DNA of 64,000 nucleotides from Strigamia acuminata. Its lineage: Eukaryota; Arthropoda; Chilopoda; Geophilomorpha; Linotaeniidae. The position numbers were made by a program, and so were the translations under genes. Below, piece after piece: positions 44,801 to 54,274 of the stretch; the first letter of the stretch is position 1, and each line of letters starts with the position of its first letter. The notes under the pieces were generated by a model. It had not been told where the DNA came from. It did not search any database and saw only the letters and a list, made by a program, of their open reading frames with translations. The DNA is taken from assembly GCA_949358305.1 (NCBI GenBank), contig OX442320.1, positions 870,501 through 934,500 on the forward strand. The letters are read 5' to 3'.

Positions 44801-47042
44801 GATTACAAAACGAGAAGTTGTCTCATTTTTAGCTTCGATTTTCGACCCCATGGGACTCTTGGCTCCTGTGATTCTGCAAATGAAATTGCTCATTCAAGCG
44901 ATCTGGGCACGGACGAAAAAATGGGATGAAAAGATTCTTGATTCGGAGAAAAAAGAAATTGAAGAATGGAATTCCGACATCCAACAACTCAAGGAACTAA
45001 AAGTTCAACGTTGGTTAACTACTTATTCAGGTCAGGAAATAACCCTAGAAGTTTTTTGTGACGCCAGCACAAAAGCATTTGGCTGCACGATTTTTGTCGT
45101 CAACGTGAAGGGCAAAAGAACATTGTTGTTAAGTAAATGCCGCATTGCGCCGGCCAAAAAAGTTACTCTTCCTCGACTAGAATTAACAGCAGCAGTGGTT
45201 GGAGTCAGAATGACAAAATATCTGCTCGAGAACTTTCTTCCTGGATACCCCGTCACTGAAGTTCGTTACTACTCGGACTCCACTATCACACTCGCCTGGA
45301 TTAATTCAGACAAAAATGTTTGGAAACCGTATGTCTCAAACCGAGTTCAGGAAATTATTTCCTTTTCCAAGCCTGAGCAATGGTCTCATGTGCCAACCGA
45401 ATTCAACCCAGCAGACTTATTGACCCGTCCACACAACTCAAAAACATTGATGAACAACAAACTTTGGTGGGACGGAGTTGATGTATCAAAACTGGAAAAG
45501 AAAGAAGTTATACAGGAAAACCCACCCGATGAAGAGAGAAAAATAATTGTTATGACTATTCAAGTTAAAGAGAATTTTAAATACAAATTTTTCCGACGTT
45601 TTAGTAATTACAACCGACTTTTGAGAGTGTTTTCCTACATAATGAGATGGAAAAGTCAACTTGTTTGCGGTGAGCCCCTCTCGCCACTCGAGTTGGAGGC
45701 AAACCAACTGAAGATCCTAAAACTTTCGCAGAAACTACATTTTTTGGAGGAAGTCGAAGACGTGAAAAACAAAAGGGAATTAAGCAAACATTCCACTTTG
45801 AGGAATTTCGAACTCTTTATTGACGAAAATGGTTTACTTAGACTTCATAGCCGTTTGAAAAAATCTTTATTGACATTTGATGAAGTCTATCCCATTATTT
45901 TGCATTACGATAGTTGGATAACACGACTGTTGATCAGAAAAGCACATCTAGAACTACTTCACGGTGATATTAGTGAAACCCTTTATCACTTACGTGAACA
46001 ATTTTGGATCATAAGAGGAAGGAAAACAATTCAAACAGTTATTCGAGAGTGTGCAATTTGCAGACGTGCTAAACTTGCGAGAAATAACCCTTCTACTGGT
46101 GACCTTCCCACTGAACGCGTAACTCCAGCGGCTCCATTCCAACACACTGGAATTGATCATCTTGGACCCATTTATGTTGGCAACAACAAGAAGGAACGGA
46201 AAAAGGTTTATATTCTTTTATTCACGTGCATGGTGACAAGAAGCTTGCACTTAGAAGTGTCCGAAGATCTTTCTGTTCCCAAGTTTTTGTTAGCAATGCG
46301 ACGATTTGGAGCTCGCTTTGGATTTCCTGCCAAAATATTCTCAGATAATAGCAAAACATTTGAACGCGGTAGTGTGGAGTTACAATCATGGGGCAAGCTC
46401 ATTGGTCACAAGGACATACAAACTTTCCTATCTGAAAAAAGAGTGTTATGGACTTTTATTCCACCACTGTCCCCCTGGATGGGAGAGGCATGGGAACGAC
46501 TTGTCCGTTCAGTTAAAGATAAACTTCGAAAAACTTTGCTTCGATATACCGTTGATTTGGAGACTCTTCAAACTTTAGCTTTGGAAATTAGTTCCGTATT
46601 AAATTCAAGACCTTTATCCTACGTTCCTGAAAGTGTTGATGGAGGCAGAATTTTGGCGCCTGAAAATTTTTTAACCGGTGGTTTACCAAAATACCTTATA
46701 AACAAAAAATTGAGTGCCATCAAAAAGACAGATTTAAGAAAATTAGACATTAAACGCAGACAGTTCATTTGGGAATTTTGGAGAGTGTGGAGAAAAAGTT
46801 ATCTTATGCAATTGCGAAATTTTTATGAAACCAAAGGTGATAAAAATTTCAAAAACCCCAAAGTGAATCAGATCGTGTTGTTGGAAAAAATAGGAACAAA
46901 TCCCTATTTTTGGCCACTTGCCCGGATAAAGGAGATTTTTCCAGGTGAGGATGGTTTTATTCGAGTCATTAAAGTGGTGCTACCAGATGGACGTGAACTG
47001 AAAAGATCAGTTAAGCATGTGAGAGCTCTTGAACTGGACTGA
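41808..47042 (+). CDS. BEL/Pao Gag-Pol polyprotein (1744 aa)
   Basis: One frame for capsid and enzymes. In order: helical N-terminus (about 10-100), DUF1759-type Gag (about 131-310), Lys/Ser-rich linker, three zinc knuckles (C368/C371/H375/C380; C399/C402/H407/C412; C418/C421/H425 or H426/C430), DUF1758-type aspartic protease region with D486-P487-G488, reverse transcriptase with D822 and FMDD at 909-912, RNase H with D1085, E1125, D1157, integrase finger (H1380, H1385, C1415, C1418) and catalytic D1450, D1513, E1563, then a DUF5641-type tail to the end. The start ATG has a good context (aaaacATGG). Oddities: Pro in the protease triplet, where the family has Ser or Thr, and Phe-Met in the reverse-transcriptase box instead of the commoner Tyr-Val. 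No frameshift or internal stop. Confidence 0.95.
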   Translation: MADPSVQNMITPEQLEILETKWEALLTSLSALLTVSEQTSDPGELEALLSTANIRETRAVNELNDLQIHSEHGFYLEAIEKLEAVQTRVDLLRGRWEVSKRSLPTLGGRLNMSTASGGHTTMNASFRKIQKLPKLESVKFDGDILKYKTFKSNFETSVHKDPDLSDVEKLQYLQTMCVGEAATLISTFPLIEESYHLAREELERNYGDEDAQQTALIRSIREMKIVTSVYPTKALRTNLTKISSTVRLLEQLKIPIQTSGAFLMPDIISKFPTQMALRFYQVHGIQNKNIMTLLDFFLKEVAMAERTDNSSHSEKVKKEKTEVEKGKQKGSMTTCAATQDSKPQSNAKVKSGESKQDNKSSNSKTIKCIFCEEDHLNGSCKKEFEVNAKIEIIKKNRLCFNCFRTGHRVGDCKVKFSCKHCGGRHHSTICKKSDVKNSSSVVEKPKEPQVTTHVSCAISATLQLMIFTANLKTKNGGSHNIRGMIDPGSHRSFITTELVERIKLKKCGSISATTQRFNDSTPASTDYDVFNVTLKSRNDTQEIKMTMLSVENLPRVQGILNSTVIEKVKGLNLELAEELPAKTSQIDILLGVDVWWKILKDGKRKINEDLGLINTLFGWVLTGAAGNIDLFDDEADLTTCCNTCNVDINEKLDKLWNLEAIGINAGEKESDFTRDRFEATTKRLDDGRYEVMLPFNGQETDLDSNWELAMNQLANTLKRIDSNEDYKKRYDDSMWQYIEENHAEEVPKEERFLKKGIYNIPHHPVIKEDRDTSKFRIVFNASSSKKGKLSLNDCLFPGPSLNPDLILVIVRFRLYCIPIIADIKQAFLQVMINPTQRNFLRFLWVARDYFKQPYSWQNLWNNIMILRMIVVPFGVISSPFLLCATIRKHAKQFEKTHAKEVDALDDGIFMDDLTSGGDFPADTTTNCERLKMILDSGKLPLVKWATCSKDVFENLKKEGFHMRGEEFSSLGIIKMLGILWDTEKDMIMFKIPKIEKIPITKREVVSFLASIFDPMGLLAPVILQMKLLIQAIWARTKKWDEKILDSEKKEIEEWNSDIQQLKELKVQRWLTTYSGQEITLEVFCDASTKAFGCTIFVVNVKGKRTLLLSKCRIAPAKKVTLPRLELTAAVVGVRMTKYLLENFLPGYPVTEVRYYSDSTITLAWINSDKNVWKPYVSNRVQEIISFSKPEQWSHVPTEFNPADLLTRPHNSKTLMNNKLWWDGVDVSKLEKKEVIQENPPDEERKIIVMTIQVKENFKYKFFRRFSNYNRLLRVFSYIMRWKSQLVCGEPLSPLELEANQLKILKLSQKLHFLEEVEDVKNKRELSKHSTLRNFELFIDENGLLRLHSRLKKSLLTFDEVYPIILHYDSWITRLLIRKAHLELLHGDISETLYHLREQFWIIRGRKTIQTVIRECAICRRAKLARNNPSTGDLPTERVTPAAPFQHTGIDHLGPIYVGNNKKERKKVYILLFTCMVTRSLHLEVSEDLSVPKFLLAMRRFGARFGFPAKIFSDNSKTFERGSVELQSWGKLIGHKDIQTFLSEKRVLWTFIPPLSPWMGEAWERLVRSVKDKLRKTLLRYTVDLETLQTLALEISSVLNSRPLSYVPESVDGGRILAPENFLTGGLPKYLINKKLSAIKKTDLRKLDIKRRQFIWEFWRVWRKSYLMQLRNFYETKGDKNFKNPKVNQIVLLEKIGTNPYFWPLARIKEIFPGEDGFIRVIKVVLPDGRELKRSVKHVRALELD

Positions 47043-47095
47043 TTTGTTTGAGCTCGTTGTGTTTTCTCTTCTCTGTTCTCTCGCCGGCAATTCGC
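47043..47095 (+). other. Spacer before BEL/Pao 3' LTR, pyrimidine-rich, no clear polypurine tract
   Basis: 53 bp between the stop and the 3' LTR. Where a plus-strand polypurine tract is expected there is a pyrimidine run (47062-47082, ttttctcttctctgttctctc in part) followed by gccggcaattcgc. I cannot point to the plus-strand primer. Confidence 0.6.
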
Positions 47096-48663
47096 TGTTG
47101 CAAGACAGCGTGGAAGAATTGTTGTGCTGAGATTGTGTCAATAAATATTACTAATTGCTTTTATTTGTTTAATTTTCCTTTAGTGTTTTATTTTTCATAA
47201 TTAATTGATATTTTTCACTTTACAGGAATTTTGACTTATTAAAATGTTTTTCACTGATTTTTATTGTCACTTTTCAATTTAATGTAGTGTTAATACTTTG
47301 CTATTATTTTATTCGTGTCTTTTTGAGTGCATTTATGAACCTTTCTATTGATTTTCCATGATTTTGTGTTTATTGCGTGCAGCTCTAATGTTTTCTTCGT
47401 TTTCTGGCATACATTTGCGATGCTCGATACGTCATTTTTCGGTTCCTAGCGGACTTTTGCTTCCGTCTTCTAACCTTTCGTTTAGTGCTTTAAAACTCAT
47501 TTGGAGTTTGTTTTATTATTGTTTCAGACTAATTCGGGTCTGATCTTTCTTTCTGGATGCATTAGAACTGCCCAAAATGCTTCGATCGGTTGTTTCAAAC
47601 GTTCGTTGTCGGCTGCCGTAAAAGCGTAGCCGAGAATGTTCGGTTCGATCAACATTTTCGTATTATTTAAACTTGTGTGTATTAATTCAGTATTTTGTAA
47701 TGGGAATTATTAATTACTCTTGTAATTTAATCACTACTTTATTCGTTATTTACATTAAGTGCCTTTTATTCCAATTTCAAATTGTTTTGACGCTTTTGCA
47801 ATGTTCGCCGGACGCCATGTTTGATCCAACACCTTTGTTTTGTTCGCCGATCGCCATGTTTGTCCCAAGCGACGATTACACAATGTAACCGTTATTTTTG
47901 TATTTTATATTCTTATAATCTGCATTTACTATTTCATTTCGAAGTGTTTTCACCTGTATTCTTTGCTAATTTTGCATTTTTATTCCGTTCGGAATTCAAA
48001 TGTTTTGATTGCATCATTTTGCTTGACGCTGATTGGCTGTCTCGATCGTCTGCTTGACGATCATTGTTTTCGTTCCGTTTGCACTGTTATACTCTTCTGA
48101 TCTTATTGTTGTGATTAGATATTTTATTCCTGGTATTCTTGTGGTCATTTTAGTGTATCACAATCTTTATTTCGTGCAGTTTTTATGTAAATACAACTTT
48201 GCTGTGATTTCGTTTCCTCCGTTGCTATGACAACGGAGTTTCTTGTGTATCTGTATTTCGCCGCTATCGGCTTGGCGCGTGCCGTAATTGGGTACTGCGC
48301 ATGTGCGGTTCCTCAGGAACCAATGTAATCAGTGTATTTTATTCAGTTCTCAACCAACTTTTTAATAAACAAGTTGTTTTTTGTTAACTCCCGTGTTTTC
48401 TATTTTCAACCTTAGTTTTCAATGTGTTGTGAGTAGTTAAGCCTTTCCCTGGATTAGCCATTGATTCAGCACTCCATTGGATATTATTCATCGGTGTTCC
48501 CATCAATGCTCCATGCATTCAACAATAGTTTTCAGTGCGGATTTGTGTTCTCAGCGCGGTTTTCGTACGAATTTAACAATACGATCACTTGAGTTTAAAG
48601 AGGCGGGAAATTCAAATAGCCCCAACCCCATTCCTAGCTGTTTGGTGTTGACAGACCGCAACA
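47096..48663 (+). repeat. 3' LTR of BEL/Pao element
   Basis: 1568 bp, matching 39330-40897 except A at 47528 for G at 39762. It ends gaccgcaaca, directly followed by the TTTG target duplication and the rest of the interrupted B monomer. Confidence 0.95.
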
Positions 48664-48667
48664 TTTG
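48664..48667. repeat. Target-site duplication, right copy, BEL/Pao element
   Basis: TTTG, matching 39326-39329. Confidence 0.85.
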
Positions 48668-51600
48668 TGCTAAGTCAACTGCGATGTGAAATGAGCTCAA
48701 AATTTTTTTTTCAAAATTTATTGCTTGGATGTTGCTAAAACTTACATTGGAGCCTTCTACTAAGGTTTAAACACTATTTCTGAATATTCAGAGACATTGG
48801 TCTTGTGGTGTTTGTGCTAAGTCAACTATGATGAGATCAAAAGTCTATTCTCCCAAATGATTGCTTGGATGTTTCTAAAACTTACATTGGAGCCTTCTAC
48901 TAAGGTTTAAACACTATTTCTGAACATTCAGAGACATTGGTCTTGTGGTGTTTGTGCTAAGTTAACTGTGATGAGATCAAAAGTCTATTCTCGCAAATCA
49001 TTGCTTGGATGTTGCTAAAACTTCCCTTGAAGTCTTCTACTAAGGTTTAAACACTATTTCTGAACATTCAGAGACATTGGTCTTGTGGTGTTTGTGCTAA
49101 GTCAACTGCGATGTGAAATGAGCTCAAAATTTTTTTTTCAAAATTTAATGCTTGGATGTTGCTAAAACTTTCATTGGAGCCTTCTACTAAGGTTTAAACA
49201 CTATTTCTGAACATTCAGAGACATTGGTCTTGTGGTGTTTGTGCTAAGTCAACTGTGATGAGATCAAAAGTCTATTCTCCCAAATCATTGCTTGGATGTT
49301 TCTAAAACTTACATTGGAGCCTTCTACTAAGGTTTAAACACTATTTCTGAACATTCAGAGACATTGGTCTTGTGGTGTTTGTGCTAAGTCAACTATGATG
49401 AGATCAAAAGTCTATTCTCCCAAATCATTGCTTGGATGTTTCTAAAACTTACATTGGAGCCTTCTACTAAGGTTTAAACACTATTTCTGAACATTCAGAG
49501 ACATTGGTCTTGTGGTGTTTGTGCTAAGTCAACTGTGATGAGATCAAAAGTCTATTCTCGCAAATCATTGCTTGGATGTTGCTAAAACTTCTCTTGAAGT
49601 CTTCTACTAAGGTTTAAACACTATTTCTGAACATTCAGAGACATTGGTCTTGTGGTGTTTGTGCTAAGTCAACTGCGATGTGAAATGAGCTCAAAATTTT
49701 TTTTTCAAAATTTATTGCTTGGATGTTGCTAAAACTTACATTGGAGCCTTCTACTAAGGTTTAAACACTATTTCTGAATATTCAGAGACATTGGTCTTGT
49801 GGTGTTTGTGCTAAGTCAACTGTGATGAGATCAAAAGTCTATTCTCCCAAATCATTGCTTGGATGTTTCTAAAACTTACATTGGAGCCTTCTACTAAGGT
49901 TTAAACACTATTTCTGAACATTCAGAGACATTGGTCTTGTGGTGTTTGTGCTAAGTCAACTATGATGAGATCAAAAGTCTATTCTCCCAAATGATTGCTT
50001 GGATGTTTCTAAAACTTACATTGGAGCCTTCTACTAAGGTTTAAACACTATTTCTGAACATTCAGAGACATTGGTCTTGTGGTGTTTGTGCTAAGTTAAC
50101 TGTGATGAGATCAAAAGTCTATTCTCGCAAATCATTGCTTGGATGTTGCTAAAACTTCTCTTGAAGTCTTCTACTAAGGTTTAAACACTATTTCTGAACA
50201 TTCAGAGACATTGGTCTTGTGGTGTTTGTGCTAAGTCAACTGCGATGTGAAATGAGCTCAAAATTTTTTTTTCAAAATTTATTGCTTGGATGTTGCTAAA
50301 ACCTACATTGGAGCCTTCTACTAAGGTTTAAACACTATTTCTGAACATTCAGAGACATTGGTCTTGTGGTGTTTGTGCTAAGTCAACTATGATGAGATCA
50401 AAAGTCTATTCTCCCAAATGATTGCTTGGATGTTTCTAAAACTTACATTGGAGCCTTCTACTAAGGTTTAAACACTATTTCTGAACATTCAGAGACATTG
50501 GTCTTGTGGTGTTTGTGCTAAGTTAACTGTGATGAGATCAAAAGTCTATTCTCGCAAATCATTGCTTGGATGTTGCTAAAACTTCTCTTGAAGTCTTCTA
50601 CTAAGGTTTAAACACTATTTCTGAACATTCAGAGACATTGGTCTTGTGGTGTTTGTGCTAAGTCAACTGCGATGTGAAATGAGCTCAAAATTTTTTTTTC
50701 AAAATTTATTGCTTGGATGTTGCTAAAACCTACATTGGAGCCTTCTACTAAGGTTTAAACACTATTTCTGAACATTCAGAGACATTGGTCTTGTGGTGTT
50801 TGTGCTAAGTTAACTGTGATGAGATCAAAAGTCTATTCTCGCAAATCATTGCTTGGATGTTGCTAAAACTTCTCTTGAAGTCTTCTACTAAGGTTTAAAC
50901 ACTATTTCTGAATATTCAGAGACATTGGTCTTGTGGTGTTTGTGCTAAGTCAACTGTGATGAGATCAAAAGTCTATTCTCCCAAATCATTGCTTGGATGT
51001 TTCTAAAACTTACATTGGAGCCTTCTACTAAGGTTTAAACACTATTTCTGAACATTCAGAGACATTGGTCTTGTGGTGTTTGTGCTAAGTCAACTATGAT
51101 GAGATCAAAAGTCTATTCTCCCAAATGATTGCTTGGATGTTTCTAAAACTTACATTGGAGCCTTCTACTAAGGTTTAAACACTATTTCTGAACATTCAGA
51201 GACATTGGTCTTGTGGTGTTTGTGCTAAGTTAACTGTGATGAGATCAAAAGTCTATTCTCGCAAATCATTGCTTGGATGTTGCTAAAACTTCTCTTGAAG
51301 TCTTCTACTAAGGTTTAAACACTATTTCTGAACATTCAGAGACATTGGTCTTGTGGTGTTTGTGCTAAGTCAACTGCGATGTGAAATGAGCTCAAAATTT
51401 TTTTTTCAAAATTTATTGCTTGGATGTTGCTAAAACCTACATTGGAGCCTTCTACTAAGGTTTAAACACTATTTCTGAACATTCAGAGACATTGGTCTTG
51501 TGGTGTTTGTGCTAAGTTAACTGTGATGAGATCAAAAGTCTATTCTCGCAAATCATTGCTTGGATGTTGCTAAAACTTCTCTTGAAGTCTTCTACTAAGG

Positions 51601-54274
51601 TTTAAACACTATTTCTAAACATTCAGAGACATTGGTCTTGTGGTGTTTGTGCTAAGTCAACTGCGATGTGAAATGAGCTCAAAATTTTTTTTTCAAAATT
51701 TATTGCTTGGATGTTGCTAAAACTTACATTGGAGCCTTCTACTAAGGTTTAAACACTATTTCTGAATATTCAGAGACATTGGTCTTGTGGTGTTTGTGCT
51801 AAGTCAACTGTGATGAGATCAAAAGTCTATTCTCCCAAATCATTGCTTGGATGTTTCTAAAACTTACATTGGAGCCTTCTACTAAGGTTTAAACACTATT
51901 TCTGAACATTCAGAGACATTGGTCTTGTGGTGTTTGTGCTAAGTCAACTATGATGAGATCAAAAGTCTATTCTCCCAAATGATTGCTTGGATGTTTCTAA
52001 AACTTACATTGGAGCCTTCTACTAAGGTTTAAACACTATTTCTGAACATTCAGAGACATTGGTCTTGTGGTGTTTGTGCTAAGTTAACTGTGATGAGATC
52101 AAAAGTCTATTCTCGCAAATCATTGCTTGGATGTTGCTAAAACTTCCCTTGAAGTCTTCTACTAAGGTTTAAACACTATTTCTGAACATTCAGAGACATT
52201 GGTCTTGTGGTGTTTGTGCTAAGTCAACTGCGATGTGAAATGAGCTCAAAATTTTTTTTTCAAAATTTAATGCTTGGATGTTGCTAAAACTTTCATTGGA
52301 GCCTTCTACTAAGGTTTAAACACTATTTCTGAACATTCAGAGACATTGGTCTTGTGGTGTTTGTGCTAAGTCAACTGTGATGAGATCAAAAGTCTATTCT
52401 CCCAAATCATTGCTTGGATGTTTCTAAAACTTACATTGGAGCCTTCTACTAAGGTTTAAACACTATTTCTGAACATTCAGAGACATTGGTCTTGTGGTGT
52501 TTGTGCTAAGTCAACTGTGATGAGATCAAAAGTCTATTCTCCCAAATCATTGCTTGGATGTTTCTAAAACTTACATTGGAGCCTTCTACTAAGGTTTAAA
52601 CACTATTTCTGAACATTCAGAGACATTGGTCTTGTGGTGTTTGTGCTAAGTCAACTGTGATGAGATCAAAAGTCTATTCTCCCAAATCATTGCTTGGATG
52701 TTTCTAAAACTTACATTGGAGCCTTCTACTAAGGTTTAAACACTATTTCTGAACATTCAGAGACATTGGTCTTGTGGTGTTTGTGCTAAGTCAACTGTGA
52801 TGAGATCAAAAGTCTATTCTCCAAAATCATTGCTTGGATGTTTCTAAAACTTACATTGGAGCCTTCTACTAAGGTTTAAACACTATTTCTGAACATTCAG
52901 AGACATTGGTCTTGTGGTGTTTGTGCTAAGTCAACTATGATGAGATCAAAAGTCTATTCTCCCAAATGATTGCTTGGATGTTTCTAAAACTTACATTGGA
53001 GCCTTCTACTAAGGTTTAAACACTATTTCTGAACATTCAGAGACATTGGTCTTGTGGTGTTTGTGCTAAGTTAACTGTGATGAGATCAAAAGTCTATTCT
53101 CGCAAATCATTGCTTGGATGTTGCTAAAACTTCTCTTGAAGTCTTCTACTAAGGTTTAAACACTATTTCTGAACATTCAGAGACATTGGTCTTGGGGTGT
53201 TTGTGCTAAGTCAACTGCGATGTGAAATGAGCTCAAAATTTTTTTTTCAAAATTTATTGCTTGGATGTTGCTAAAACCTACATTGGAGCCTTCTACTAAG
53301 GTTTAAACACTATTTCTGAACATTCAGAGACATTGGTCTTGTGGTGTTTGTGCTAAGTCAACTATGATGAGATCAAAAGTCTATTCTCCCAAATGATTGC
53401 TTGGATGTTTCTAAAACTTACATTGGAGCCTTCTACTAAGGTTTAAACACTATTTCTGAACATTCAGAGACATTGGTCTTGTGGTGTTTGTGCTAAGTTA
53501 ACTGTGATGAGATCAAAAGTCTATTCTCGCAAATCATTGCTTGGATGTTGCTAAAACTTCTCTTGAAGTCTTCTACTAAGGTTTAAACACTATTTCTGAA
53601 CATTCAGAGACATTGGTCTTGTGGTGTTTGTGCTAAGTCAACTGCGATGTGAAATGAGCTCAAAATTTTTTTTTCAAAATTTATTGCTTGGATGTTGCTA
53701 AAACCTACATTGGAGCCTTCTACTAAGGTTTAAACACTATTTCTGAACATTCAGAGACATTGGTCTTGTGGTGTTTGTGCTAAGTTAACTGTGATGAGAT
53801 CAAAAGTCTATTCTCGCAAATCATTGCTTGGATGTTGCTAAAACTTCTCTTGAAGTCTTCTACTAAGGTTTAAACACTATTTCTAAACATTCAGAGACAT
53901 TGGTCTTGTGGTGTTTGTGCTAAGTCAACTGCGATGTGAAATAAGCTCAAAATTTTTTTTTCAAAATTTATTGCTTGGATGTTGCTAAAACTTACATTGA
54001 AGGCTTCTACTAAGGTTTAAACACTATTTCTGAACATTCAGAGACATTGGTCTTGTGGTGTTTGTGCTAAGTCAACTGTGATGAGATCAAAAGTCTATTC
54101 TCCCAAATCATTGCTTGGATGTTTCTAAAACTTACATTGGAGCCTTCTACTAAGGTTTAAACACTATTTCTGAACATTCAGAGACATTGGTCTTGTGGTG
54201 TTTGTGCTAAGTCAACTGTGATGAGATCAAAAGTCTATTCTCTTAAATCATTGCTTGGATGTTTCTAAAACTTA

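Larger units (their letters stand above)
39330..48663 (+). mobile_element. BEL/Pao LTR retrotransposon, full length
   Basis: A 9334-bp element with 1568-bp LTRs (TG...CA), a 4-bp TTTG target duplication and one uninterrupted Gag-Pol frame of 1744 aa. The domain set (DUF1759-type Gag, zinc knuckles, DUF1758/A17-type protease, reverse transcriptase, RNase H, integrase with H2C2 finger, DUF5641-type C-terminus) is that of BEL/Pao (Belpaoviridae-type). There is no env-like frame. One LTR difference in 1568 bp indicates a recent insertion. Same orientation as the copia element. Confidence 0.96.

Noticed and set aside
47043-48663. Envelope gene downstream of BEL/Pao Pol
   Set aside because: Only 53 bp separate the Gag-Pol stop from the 3' LTR, and the LTR has no long frame.
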